From Gemmatimonadota bacterium (GTDB taxonomy: Bacteria; 4572-55; J002), in the NCBI GenBank assembly GCA_003697105.1, contig RFFQ01000064.1:1-28520 (forward strand): DNA of 28,520 nucleotides. The letters run 5' to 3'. Position numbers and translations under genes: made by a program. The first letter of the stretch is position 1; every line of letters begins with the position of its first letter. Below are positions 1 to 8,072 of the stretch, piece by piece. A model generated the notes under the pieces. That model was not told the origin of the DNA, ran no database searches, and worked only from the letters and a program-made list of their open reading frames with translations.

Positions 1-10
1 AAGTCAATCA

Positions 11-19
11 TGCTATAAT
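11..19 (+). promoter_or_regulatory. Candidate extended -10 promoter for the permease pair
   Basis: The sequence TGCTATAAT is a perfect TATAAT hexamer preceded by a TGn extension. A -35 box would fall outside the window. Transcription would begin near base 26, leaving a leader of about 120 bases that contains the heptad repeats. Seen by eye only; AT-rich intergenic DNA gives chance matches. Confidence 0.35.
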
Positions 20-83
20 GTAAAGAGAATATCAGGTCACCTCAAATTTTGGCGAAGGTATTGATAACTAGTTGTAAATAAAA

Positions 84-146
84 TTCTTAACTTTGAACTC
101 CAAACTTCGAACTCTCAACTTTGAACTCCAAACTTTGAACTCCAAT
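84..146 (+). repeat. Degenerate 7-bp tandem repeat running into a start codon
   Basis: From base 91 the sequence reads as eight consecutive heptads: CTTTGAA, CTCCAAA, CTTCGAA, CTCTCAA, CTTTGAA, CTCCAAA, CTTTGAA, CTCCAAT. A ninth, weaker unit is TTCTTAA at 84-90. The consensus is about CTYYRAA. The ATG of the downstream permease starts at base 145, inside the last unit, so the array replaces any recognisable Shine-Dalgarno site. Such heptameric short tandem repeats are known from cyanobacteria and other genomes; their role here is unknown. Confidence 0.85.
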
Positions 147-1251
147 GAGACTTTTAGCAATTATCAAAAAGGAATTTCGGCAAATTTGGCGGGATAAGCG
201 ATCTTTAGCGGTGCTGCTAGTGATCCCCTCTGTTCTGCTTATGCTTTTTGGCTATGCTCTGAATTTTGACGTGAAGCATCTGAAATTAGCGGTATATGAT
301 GCCGATAAGAGCGCCGAAAGCCGTAAACTGATCCAGACGTTCATAAATTCCGAATATTTTGATCTGGTATATAACTTGGAGAATCCCAACGAGATAGACC
401 ATCTCATGGGGCAAGAACGTATTCAATTAGCGCTCGTCATTCCGGCGGATTTTTCCGGGCGCATCTTGCGCGGGGAGGTGGCTAGGGTCCAGACGATCAT
501 AGATGGGGCAAATTCCAATACGGCAACCACGGCGGCGGGTTATGTGGATGCCGCCATCCAATTTTATGGAGAACGGATTCAACTGAAAATGCTCCGGCAA
601 GCCGACCCACTGCTCCACTTTCAACCGCGCATTTGGTTCAATCCAGAATTAAAAAGTGTTAAATTTTTAGTACCCGGCTTAATCGCCCTTATTTTGATGA
701 TCACCACCGTTATTTCTACGGCGCTGTCGATTGTTCGGGAGAAGGAGCGCAACACCATGGAACAGATCGTTGTTTCCCCGCTGAAACCGGTTGAGCTAAT
801 TTTGGGTAAAACGATCCCGTATGTTCTCATTTCGTTCCTTGCCGCGATGATTATCTTAGGAGTGGGCTATGTTCTGTTTGATGTGACCGTCCAGGGAAGC
901 TATGTGTTGTTATTTGTTGCTACATTGATCTTTATTTTTGCGGGACTGGGCTGGGGGTTGTTTATTTCCACTATTGCGGATTCCCAACAAGTGGCGTTCA
1001 TGATTGCCACCATTACGACGCTCCTGCCGACATTTGTGCTTTCGGGATTTGTCTTCCCGATCCGTAACATGCCTGCCATCGTCCAAGCGGTGACTTACGT
1101 TGTACCGGCGCGTTATTATCTGGTTGCCTTGCGTGATATTATGCTCAAAGGGGTCGGATTAGCCAGCTTTGGGGAGCAACTGGTGTTTTTAGCTCTTTTT
1201 GCGGGAATCACCCTTGCCATTAGCTCTAAAAAACTCAGTTCCACGTTTTGA
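145..1251 (+). CDS. ABC-2 type transporter permease (YbhS/YbhR/YhhJ-like), first of a tandem pair
   Basis: Inner-membrane permease half of an ABC exporter, 368 residues, the usual length for the family. It starts with the typical amphipathic segment LAIIKKEFRQIWRDKRS, then a membrane helix (about residues 21-43), a large periplasmic loop (about 45-175), and five or so C-terminal helices from about residue 178. The signature SGFVFPIRNMP and the following VVPARYYLVALRD match ABC2_membrane proteins. The next gene is a paralogue, the arrangement seen for YbhS-YbhR, where the ATPase (YbhF) and a membrane-fusion protein (YbhG) are encoded alongside. Neither is in the window; they would be expected upstream of base 1. 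Substrate cannot be told from sequence; drugs or lipophilic compounds are usual for relatives. No Shine-Dalgarno is visible; the start lies inside a heptad repeat. Confidence 0.9.
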   Translation: MRLLAIIKKEFRQIWRDKRSLAVLLVIPSVLLMLFGYALNFDVKHLKLAVYDADKSAESRKLIQTFINSEYFDLVYNLENPNEIDHLMGQERIQLALVIPADFSGRILRGEVARVQTIIDGANSNTATTAAGYVDAAIQFYGERIQLKMLRQADPLLHFQPRIWFNPELKSVKFLVPGLIALILMITTVISTALSIVREKERNTMEQIVVSPLKPVELILGKTIPYVLISFLAAMIILGVGYVLFDVTVQGSYVLLFVATLIFIFAGLGWGLFISTIADSQQVAFMIATITTLLPTFVLSGFVFPIRNMPAIVQAVTYVVPARYYLVALRDIMLKGVGLASFGEQLVFLALFAGITLAISSKKLSSTF

Positions 1252-1270
1252 ACAAAACGAATTCCGAAGA

Positions 1271-1298
1271 CCCTAATCCCTAACCCCTGATCCCTAAA
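1271..1298 (+). repeat. Second, unrelated 7-bp tandem repeat before a start codon
   Basis: Four consecutive heptads read CCCTAAT, CCCTAAC, CCCTGAT, CCCTAAA, then five bases and the ATG of the second permease at 1304. The unit differs from the one before the first permease, but size, position and absence of a Shine-Dalgarno are the same. The array fills most of the 52-base gap between the two permease genes. Confidence 0.85.
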
Positions 1299-1303
1299 AA
1301 ACC

Positions 1304-2437
1304 ATGAAACTCTTAGCGATCATCATCAAGGAATTTCACCAGCTCAAACGAGACCACAAAATGAAGCCGGTGCTGTTTGTTGCACCGATTTTTCAGTTGA
1401 TTTTGCTCGGTTATGCGGCAAATTTAGATGTCCATCATCTGCCGTTGCTGGTCTGTGACCGGGATCATTCTACGGAAAGCCGTGCCTTGATTCGTGACTT
1501 TATTGCGACGGATTATTTCCGGTTGGTGGCGTATGTGGACGAGGTGCAAGCGATACACGAACCGCTTGACCGGGGGGAAGCGGCGCTGGCGCTGGTTATT
1601 CCCCGTGGATTTGGAAATGACCTGCTGGCAGGACGCCCCGCCCCGTTGCAGATCATCGCCGATGGTGCAGATGCCAACTCCGCCGGTATTGGGCTGAGCT
1701 ATGCCTCGCAAATTGTAGGGCGGTTCTCACAACAAATCGCCCTAGAACGCCGGCAACCGGTGCGCGATGGGACGGGTGAAATCCGCTTGGCGCCCGTGCA
1801 GGCGGAAACCCGCATCTGGTACAACCCGGAACTGAAAAGCCGAAAGTTTATGGTGCCCGGTGTGCTGGCACTGCTGCTGATGGTCATCACCACAATTTTG
1901 ACCTCCCTCGCTATTGTGAAGGAGAAAGAAACCGGGACGATGGAGCAACTGATTGTTACCCCAATCCGAGCGTACCAGTTGTTACTGGGTAAATTGATCC
2001 CCTTCACCCTGATCGGCTTTATCGATGTAGTGCTGGTCCTGCTGGTAACGACCTTCTGGTTTGGGGTGCCGGTCAAAGGTAGTGTACCTTTACTGTTTGG
2101 CTTAACCGGTGTTTTCCTGCTGACCACCCTGGGCTTGGGACTGTTTGTCTCCACCATCTCTCGCTCCCAACAGCAGGCGATGATGACCGCCTTCTTTTTT
2201 GTTATGCTCCCGATGGTCTTCCTCTCCGGCTTTGTCTTCCCTATCGAAAATATGCCGCCCCTCATCCAGCACCTGACATATCTCATCCCTTTACGCTACT
2301 TTTTTGTCATTATTCGCGGCTTGTTCCTTAAAGGGGTGGGTATGGCGGAGTTGTGGGATGAAACCCTCGCTCTTTTCATTTTGGGGATTGTGATCTTAGG
2401 CTTAAGTGCCTTACGCTTCCAAAAACGGCTCGGGTAA
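1304..2437 (+). CDS. ABC-2 type transporter permease, second of a tandem pair
   Basis: 377-residue paralogue of the preceding gene, with the same layout. It has an N-terminal LAIIIKEFHQLKRDHK segment, a first helix (about residues 20-40), a periplasmic domain (to about residue 180) containing the shared motif RIWYNPELKSRKFMVPG, and a C-terminal helix bundle with SGFVFPIENMPPLIQHLTY. The two permeases probably form a heterodimer served by one ATPase encoded outside the window. The last 27 bases overlap the 3' end of the convergent MOSC gene. There is no terminator between them that I can see. Confidence 0.9.
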   Translation: MKLLAIIIKEFHQLKRDHKMKPVLFVAPIFQLILLGYAANLDVHHLPLLVCDRDHSTESRALIRDFIATDYFRLVAYVDEVQAIHEPLDRGEAALALVIPRGFGNDLLAGRPAPLQIIADGADANSAGIGLSYASQIVGRFSQQIALERRQPVRDGTGEIRLAPVQAETRIWYNPELKSRKFMVPGVLALLLMVITTILTSLAIVKEKETGTMEQLIVTPIRAYQLLLGKLIPFTLIGFIDVVLVLLVTTFWFGVPVKGSVPLLFGLTGVFLLTTLGLGLFVSTISRSQQQAMMTAFFFVMLPMVFLSGFVFPIENMPPLIQHLTYLIPLRYFFVIIRGLFLKGVGMAELWDETLALFILGIVILGLSALRFQKRLG

Positions 2438-3226
2438 CATTTCTACGGCATCTCCCACGCTGATGTATCCTTCGCCTTCGTGGATCAGGTTCATCCCAAA
2501 GTATATTTTTCCGTTCCGGCGGCGGTACGTTGCCAATGTTTTCAGGGGTTCTTTGCCGTGTGTGCCGGTTTGGGGGTTCACGGTAGTGATGCGGCAACGG
2601 GCGCAGGGTTTGACTGCCTGAAACGGGATGCCGTTGATGTGAAGCCGGCGCCACTGGTCTTCGGCAAAGGGTTCGCTACCGCTCACTACCAGATTGGGGC
2701 GAAAGCGGCTCATCGGTACGGGTGTGGTAAGGCGCGCGTTCAGGTCTGCCAAAGAGGCGCTGGAAATCAGCAAAAAGGGGTAGCCGTCGGCAAAACTAAC
2801 GATGTTTTGCGGGTTTAGGGCATATTCCGGATCGACCCTCCGGCGGGTTTCATCCGGCATATACACCAAGCGGCATTCGGTGCGCAGGAAGGCACTCAAC
2901 CAGCGGTCTGCCTCTGGAGAGACAGGTACTGCTTGGCAGGTGCTCTCCCAAATGCGGACAGTTTCGGTGGCAGGGGCACTCTGGCGTAAGGGCAGATGTA
3001 ATGGGGATTGGTGGGGAGCGGTCAAAATCAATTCGGTGGCGGTGATCTCCGGTTGAATCTGTGCCAAGCGAGGTGATTTTTCCTGTGTGAGGAACATACC
3101 GCTGGGGTCGATCAGCATCCAGCGGCGGTCATACTGCAAACCGCGATCCGTGACGACTGCCCGGTTGGGGCGAATAGCCCCCATGGATTTGACGGGATAA
3201 ATGTAGATTTCTGAGAGAAACATCAT
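2411..3226 (-). CDS. MOSC-domain protein (mARC/YcbX-like, no ferredoxin domain)
   Basis: Predicted molybdenum-cofactor sulfurase C-terminal (MOSC) family oxidoreductase, 271 residues, cytoplasmic. The N-terminal beta-barrel domain shows IYIYPVKSMG and DRRWMLID (about residues 7-40). The MOSC core shows the metal-cofactor region PCARCRITTVNPQTG with Cys208 and Cys211, then EPLKTLATYR and FGMNL. In mARC proteins the second Cys of the CxRC motif holds molybdenum. E. coli YcbX carries an extra C-terminal 2Fe-2S domain, which is missing here, so a separate electron donor would be needed. I chose the ATG at 3226 because a GGAGG lies 7 bases upstream and the codon overlaps the sensor-kinase stop as ATGA; an upstream in-frame start at 3250 lies inside the kinase gene. 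Likely role: reduction of N-hydroxylated or sulfoxide compounds, inferred from family only. Confidence 0.85.
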   Translation of the reverse strand: MMFLSEIYIYPVKSMGAIRPNRAVVTDRGLQYDRRWMLIDPSGMFLTQEKSPRLAQIQPEITATELILTAPHQSPLHLPLRQSAPATETVRIWESTCQAVPVSPEADRWLSAFLRTECRLVYMPDETRRRVDPEYALNPQNIVSFADGYPFLLISSASLADLNARLTTPVPMSRFRPNLVVSGSEPFAEDQWRRLHINGIPFQAVKPCARCRITTVNPQTGTHGKEPLKTLATYRRRNGKIYFGMNLIHEGEGYISVGDAVEMLPEPFLEA

Positions 3227-5373
3227 GAATAGACCTCCGAAAGGTGGCAAAGTGTTGCTGGTACGGTTAATTTAACTGCGGTGAATTGTTCCGGTTGGCT
3301 TTCGACGAACAACGCGCCGCCGATAACCGCCATCATCGTGCTGTGCAGTGCCAAGCCTTGACCGGTGTGGGGCGTGGTGTGCTCATTTAAGACCCCGACA
3401 CCGGTATCCTGAATCTCGATTTCCAGTTGGTCGGTGAGTTGCGCCCGGATGCGCAAGGACAACGGGCGGGCGGGTTGGTCTCCCCGCCCATGATGGGCGG
3501 CATTACGGATAGCTTCGCGGGCGGCGTAAAACACCACTTCGGCAATGAGCGGGGGTAAAGTGGATAGGGTTTTTTCCAACTGGGGGTCGATCTCCCATTT
3601 GACGGTATCAAACGCCTGAGGCACCTCTGTGCTTACCATCCGCCGTAAGGCTGGAATCAAGCCGATTTTTTGCAACTGGGAGGGTTTCGATGCCGGCATT
3701 TTTCGGAGTAAATTGGCGATCTGGCGATGTGCTCCGGTCAGCAGTTCCATGAGCTCTGGCTGAGCATGTTCGCTATACTGCAATATGGCGGTGTGGAGTA
3801 TGGGGAGTATTTCATCATGGAGGACGCGCTGTGCCTGCTGGTCAAGCACCTGACTTTCCACTAGGCGTTGGCGTTGTAACTCCATCAGTCGCCGGGCGAG
3901 TTCTGCACTGGCACGCGTGTCGATCAGCCGTTCGCCACTGGCGCGGGCAATTTCGATCTCTTCTTGAGTGTACAGGCTTTCGCTTTTTTTCTCGCCGAGG
4001 AGCAACACGCCGATCAAGCCGCGTTCACTCCAGAGGGGGACTGCCCACACCGCCCCGTTATGGTGTGCTGGGTTGACCGGCAGGCAGATGGTCTGGGAGG
4101 ACTGAAATTGAGTCACAATTTCATGAGAGACCACCGGAGCGCGGGCTTGATTCGCCGGATACACCAACGGCGCACCGACCAAGGGCGCCAACGAGCCTAA
4201 CGGGACTAAAAATGCCAGACGGGTGCCCAGCACCTCTTCGCAAAGGGCATAAAACGGGGTGATGATGTCCACCTCCGGGGGGGAGGCCGGCGGGCTTATC
4301 AGGAGCTGATCATACACCTTTTGGCTACTAACAAACGGGCGCAACTGCTCCATGAAGGCTTCCCGGTCGGTGTAGGAACGCCAACTGACCAAGGCGTAGA
4401 AGATCGTCATCAAAATGGTGGTGAGCAACACGCTGTAAATTGCGCGGAGGTCACTCGCGAGTGCCCAACCGATCAGCACCCCGTAACCTGCCGCCAGTAA
4501 AATTGCGTTGCGCCAATGCCGGAAAAAGCCGTGCCGCGGCAAAATCTTGCCCGTAAACACTTCGTACGAGATAATGGCTTTGCCCAAAAAGATAATCGCC
4601 ACTGCCACCAACGACGAAATCACCAAATCAAACAGATTTAGCCCCAGTACCAGTTGCAGGTTATCCGGTGGGGTTACCTTGGGGTTCAATGTGCGGGTGA
4701 GCCAGAGGATTGCCCATGAGACCAACACGCTGATCAACAATAAGATCAATGAAGCGGCAACCAACCACGGGCGCGTCCGTTGCCGGGCGAGATCACCCAT
4801 CATTTGGCGTGGCGCACCGGGCTTGCGCAGTACATCCAAGGAGAGGCTGGTACACAACACAATGTAAATCAAGTACGCTAAAAATCGCAGTGGCAGACCG
4901 TACACCGCCGATTTGATGAGTTGTTGGAATTTCAGGAAGGGGGAACCCTGCGCCAGCGGATTGATCAACATGGCAAAGGCAATAAACCCCATCACCAGCA
5001 TGACCGATGTCACGAGAACTCCCAAGCGGTGTCGCTGTTGGAGCTGGGTGTTGCCTTTTTCCCAAAAACCGGCATACCACAGGATCACCAAATACCAAGC
5101 GAACGGCAGGATAATCGCCGGAATCAGCCCGATGCGCCACCAAAAGTATAAGCCGCGTGTCAGTTGGGTAGGGTCGAGTCCGATAACGGCGGAATGGCTC
5201 ACAAAAAAAAATGCACCGATCAGCAAACCGCCCCCCGAGAGCCAAACCCCCCAAGTGCGCCGGTGCGCATTAAGGAGTACCGTCAATCCCAGCCAGAGAT
5301 GTAAAATTGTATTAAACAGCGAGAGCGACAAAATCGCCCATTGCAAGTAAAAGTGTATTGGATTCATAATCAA
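3223..5373 (-). CDS. Membrane sensor histidine kinase with GAF domain (NarL-partner type)
   Basis: 716 residues. The N-terminal half (about 1-330) holds eight or nine hydrophobic helices. A GAF-like domain follows (about 345-495) with LWSERGLIGVLLLGEK. Then come a short coiled coil, a HisKA_3-type dimerisation helix with VLHDEILP (His519 is the likely phosphorylated residue), and an ATPase domain ending with DTGVGV and GQGLALHS (about 600-705). HisKA_3 kinases normally act on NarL/FixJ-type response regulators; none is in the window, so it is an orphan here. The start is TTG at 5373, with a GAGG 7 bases upstream; the ATG at 5367 is 13 bases from that site and less well placed. The stop overlaps the MOSC start (ATGA), so the two are translationally coupled. 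The signal sensed is unknown. Confidence 0.88.
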   Translation of the reverse strand: MIMNPIHFYLQWAILSLSLFNTILHLWLGLTVLLNAHRRTWGVWLSGGGLLIGAFFFVSHSAVIGLDPTQLTRGLYFWWRIGLIPAIILPFAWYLVILWYAGFWEKGNTQLQQRHRLGVLVTSVMLVMGFIAFAMLINPLAQGSPFLKFQQLIKSAVYGLPLRFLAYLIYIVLCTSLSLDVLRKPGAPRQMMGDLARQRTRPWLVAASLILLLISVLVSWAILWLTRTLNPKVTPPDNLQLVLGLNLFDLVISSLVAVAIIFLGKAIISYEVFTGKILPRHGFFRHWRNAILLAAGYGVLIGWALASDLRAIYSVLLTTILMTIFYALVSWRSYTDREAFMEQLRPFVSSQKVYDQLLISPPASPPEVDIITPFYALCEEVLGTRLAFLVPLGSLAPLVGAPLVYPANQARAPVVSHEIVTQFQSSQTICLPVNPAHHNGAVWAVPLWSERGLIGVLLLGEKKSESLYTQEEIEIARASGERLIDTRASAELARRLMELQRQRLVESQVLDQQAQRVLHDEILPILHTAILQYSEHAQPELMELLTGAHRQIANLLRKMPASKPSQLQKIGLIPALRRMVSTEVPQAFDTVKWEIDPQLEKTLSTLPPLIAEVVFYAAREAIRNAAHHGRGDQPARPLSLRIRAQLTDQLEIEIQDTGVGVLNEHTTPHTGQGLALHSTMMAVIGGALFVESQPEQFTAVKLTVPATLCHLSEVYS

Positions 5374-5436
5374 AGAATGACCTCATATAATTAGCTCATC
5401 TCTGCCCGGTGGGATACATCCAAGGAGAGGACGTTT

Positions 5437-5465
5437 AATTTATGCCTTGCTATTGCTTTCGTCAA
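5437..5465 (-). promoter_or_regulatory. Candidate sigma-70-type promoter for the kinase-MOSC operon
   Basis: On the minus strand a TTGACG box (5465-5460) and a TAAATT box (5442-5437) are separated by 17 bases. Transcription would begin near 5430, about 57 bases before the kinase start. Matches are 5/6 and 4/6 to the E. coli consensus. Whether this lineage uses that consensus is assumed. Confidence 0.38.
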
Positions 5466-5480
5466 TGTAGGATTTTCCGC

Positions 5481-5509
5481 TTGACTTTCGCGGAGCGTCT
5501 CTGTAACCT
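5481..5509 (+). promoter_or_regulatory. Candidate promoter for guaA
   Basis: TTGACT (5481-5486) and TAACCT (5504-5509) are separated by 17 bases, about 50 bases before the guaA start. The -10 box is weak, keeping only the first two and last bases of the consensus. It would be divergent from the kinase promoter on the other strand. Confidence 0.3.
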
Positions 5510-5558
5510 TGCGGGCAAAATTCTTCTGTTTAGCTTTGTTTTTTAGGAGATTGGGCGA

Positions 5559-7103
5559 ATGTCACGCTTACACGAAACGATTTTAATTATTGATTTTGGC
5601 TCGCAGTACACCCAACTTATCGCGCGCCGGGTCCGCGAACTGGGTGTGTATTCTGAAATTCAGCCGTTTCATCACTTCGATCCGGCAAAACGGGATCGGG
5701 TTAAGGGGATCATCCTTTCCGGGGGTCCCAATTCGGTCTATGCGGCGGATGCACCCCGCTTAGATGCCCGTCTTTTGAAATTGGGTCTGCCCATTTTAGG
5801 GATTTGCTACGGTTTGCAATTGTTGGTTGACCTCAGTGGGGGCAAGGTGGAAGCCGCACCGGCACGAGAATACGGCAAGGCGGAACTGCGCCATATTGAG
5901 AATTCGATCTTATTCGATGATGTTCCGCAGGATTCTGTCGTCTGGATGAGCCACGGGGATAAGGTGACCGAATTACCACCCCATTTTGAAGTCATCGGTG
6001 AGACCGAAAATGCCGCTTATGCCGCTATCCACCATACGGAACTACCCTTTTATGGCATCCAATTTCACCCGGAAGTTACGCACACCCAGCATGGAAAATC
6101 TATTTTACATAATTTTTGTTTTAAGGTCTGCGGTTGTCAGGGGGATTGGGCGCCCTCGGCGTTCATTACGGAGACGATTCAAGCCATCCGGCAGCAGGTA
6201 GGTGACCGGCGCGTGCTATGCGGATTAAGTGGCGGGGTGGATTCTACCGTCACCGCGATTTTGCTCCACCGCGCGATTGGAGACCAGTTGCAATGTATCT
6301 TTGTGGATACCGGTTTGATGCGCCTCAACGAAGCGGCGGAGGTTGAAACCATGTTCCGCGACCATTTTCAGGTGAATTTGGATTGCGTTCATGCCGGTGA
6401 TCGCTTCTTCCGGGAATTAGCCGGCATCCATGACCCCGAACAAAAACGTAAAATTATTGGGCGATTGTTTATCGAGGTCTTTGAGGCGGAGGCGAAAAAA
6501 TTCGGTAATTTTGAATATCTGGCACAAGGAACCCTTTACCCAGATGTGATCGAAAGTGTTTCACCCAAAGGCGGTCCTTCTGCAACGATCAAATCCCACC
6601 ATAATGTGGGAGGATTGCCGGAAAAGCTTAATTTTAAGCTGATCGAACCCTTGCGGGAACTGTTCAAGGATGAAGTCCGGGCGGTGGGGCGCGAGTTGGG
6701 TATTCCGGCGCAGGTGCTGGGGCGGCATCCCTTTCCGGGTCCGGGCTTGGCGGTGCGCATTCTCGGCGAGATTACCCCAGAGCGGGTGCATATTTTACAG
6801 CAGGCGGATGCGATCTACATCGAGGAACTTCATAAAAATGATATTTATGATGAAATTTGGCAGGCGTTTGCGGTGTTACTGCCGGTCAAAACGGTCGGTG
6901 TGATGGGGGATGAGCGTACCTATGATAATGCTCTTGTTCTCCGGGCGGTTACCAGCTTGGATGGCATGACGGCAAATTGGTATCCCATGCCGTATGACGT
7001 ACTGGGACGGATTTCCAACCGCATTATTAATGAGGTCAAAGGGATTAACCGCGTGGCGTATGATGTTAGTTCCAAACCCCCGGCAACCATTGAATGGGAA
7101 TAA
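5559..7103 (+). CDS. guaA: GMP synthase (glutamine-hydrolysing)
   Basis: Makes GMP from XMP, ATP and glutamine, the last step of guanine nucleotide synthesis, in the cytoplasm. It is full length at 514 residues. The N-terminal class I glutamine amidotransferase domain (about 1-190) has its triad: Cys83 in GICYGLQ, His170 and Glu172 in FHPEV. The ATP-pyrophosphatase domain follows, with the P-loop SGGVDS at residues 224-229. The C-terminal dimerisation domain contains [15 protein letters not shown] and ends [11 protein letters not shown], the standard GuaA terminus. An AGGAG site lies about 10 bases before the ATG. There is no guaB next to it and no xanthine- or guanine-type riboswitch that I can recognise in the 185-base upstream gap. 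Confidence 0.98.
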   Translation: MSRLHETILIIDFGSQYTQLIARRVRELGVYSEIQPFHHFDPAKRDRVKGIILSGGPNSVYAADAPRLDARLLKLGLPILGICYGLQLLVDLSGGKVEAAPAREYGKAELRHIENSILFDDVPQDSVVWMSHGDKVTELPPHFEVIGETENAAYAAIHHTELPFYGIQFHPEVTHTQHGKSILHNFCFKVCGCQGDWAPSAFITETIQAIRQQVGDRRVLCGLSGGVDSTVTAILLHRAIGDQLQCIFVDTGLMRLNEAAEVETMFRDHFQVNLDCVHAGDRFFRELAGIHDPEQKRKIIGRLFIEVFEAEAKKFGNFEYLAQGTLYPDVIESVSPKGGPSATIKSHHNVGGLPEKLNFKLIEPLRELFKDEVRAVGRELGIPAQVLGRHPFPGPGLAVRILGEITPERVHILQQADAIYIEELHKNDIYDEIWQAFAVLLPVKTVGVMGDERTYDNALVLRAVTSLDGMTANWYPMPYDVLGRISNRIINEVKGINRVAYDVSSKPPATIEWE

Positions 7104-7164
7104 TCGAATTTACATAATTTCCCCCATTGCGCACATCATGTGCCCGTGACGGCTAAAACTGACA

Positions 7165-7194
7165 TTGATTCTTTGATTTTAAGGTCAATATCAT
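7165..7194 (+). promoter_or_regulatory. Candidate promoter in the guaA-trmH gap
   Basis: TTGATT (7165-7170) and TATCAT (7189-7194) are 18 bases apart. The start would be near 7201, leaving a leader of about 147 bases before trmH. The remainder of the 244-base gap (7104-7347) shows only a small palindrome, GCACA-TCA-TGTGC at 7131-7143, with no T-run, so no convincing guaA terminator is seen. Confidence 0.3.
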
Positions 7195-7347
7195 TCATAA
7201 CTAGCTGATAAATAGTCACTTAATTTTTTATCGGCTCTCTGTGGGTTGTATGATTCTTGCCCGTACAAATACCAACCGGGATGCTAAAAAGAGTGCCCCA
7301 ACTTCTTAAAAAACCAAAACATTGGGTAGAGAGAGTGCCAACGTCCT

Positions 7348-8052
7348 ATGGATCCACAAACCCAACAGGATTTAATCGAGTTCCTGACCCAACACATCAC
7401 CCCGGAGCGCCGGGCGCGGATTGACGAGGTGCTCACCTACCGCACACGGTACATTACGTTGGTGCTGGAGGATGTTTACCAGCCGCACAATGCCAGTGCG
7501 GTGCTTCGCTCCTGCGATTGTTTCGGTATTCAGGATGTGCATATCATTGAGAAACGGAACGCTTATAAGGTCAATACCGATGTGGCACTGGGAGCTTCCC
7601 AGTGGTTGACCCTTCATCGCTTCCGGCAAGAAGACCCCGCCGGAGGGGTTGATGCGACACAGCGATGCTTCAATCACTTGCGGGAAAAAGGCTATTATTT
7701 GATTGCCACGACCCCGCACACGGATCGCACTTTGGAGGAGGTGCCGCTTGACCAACCCCTAGCCTTGGTGCTCGGTACGGAATTGCTCGGACTTTCCAGC
7801 GTGGCGCTGGAACTGGCAGATGAGCGGGTCAAAATTCCGATGTACGGCTTTACGGAGAGTTTTAACATCTCGGTTAGTGCCGCGGTCATGCTGTACCATC
7901 TCATCCGGGAGTTGCACCACTCTGGGCGGGATTGGCACCTTTCTGAAGATGAGATGCAAGCCCTCCGGCTAGCATGGATCCGGAAATCCTTAAAGCGCAA
8001 AACGGAACCGTTGGAACGCCGCTTTTTTGAGACGTATGCCACCGGTAAATAA
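7348..8052 (+). CDS. trmH: tRNA (guanosine(18)-2'-O)-methyltransferase, SPOUT family
   Basis: 234 residues. Methylates the 2'-OH of G18 in the tRNA D-loop using S-adenosylmethionine. The three SpoU/TrmH motifs are present. Motif 1 is EDVYQPHNASAVLRSCDCFG (about residues 47-66) with the catalytic Arg. Motif 2 is LALVLGTELLGLS (about 137-149). Motif 3 is IPMYGFTESFNISVSAAVML (about 162-181), which forms the knotted cofactor site. The short N-terminal helical region and the basic C-terminal tail (WIRKSLKRK) fit TrmH proper better than RlmB, which has a separate N-terminal RNA-binding domain. The Shine-Dalgarno site is weak (GAGAG about 13 bases upstream). It converges on the macroglobulin gene with a 20-base gap and no evident terminator. 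Confidence 0.88.
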   Translation: MDPQTQQDLIEFLTQHITPERRARIDEVLTYRTRYITLVLEDVYQPHNASAVLRSCDCFGIQDVHIIEKRNAYKVNTDVALGASQWLTLHRFRQEDPAGGVDATQRCFNHLREKGYYLIATTPHTDRTLEEVPLDQPLALVLGTELLGLSSVALELADERVKIPMYGFTESFNISVSAAVMLYHLIRELHHSGRDWHLSEDEMQALRLAWIRKSLKRKTEPLERRFFETYATGK

Positions 8053-8072
8053 GGCATCACCGGTATCAAAAT

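Noticed and set aside
1699-2286. 195-codon minus-strand frame inside the second permease
   Set aside because: Shadow of the permease gene, rich in Ser/Thr/Lys with no membrane or domain signature.
5374-5558. Guanine or related riboswitch before guaA
   Set aside because: No recognisable three-way-junction core or terminator hairpin in the leader, and the gap is largely taken up by candidate promoters.
7131-7143. GCACA-TCA-TGTGC palindrome as guaA terminator
   Set aside because: Only a 5-bp stem and no following T-run. It could be an operator-like site, but nothing supports that.
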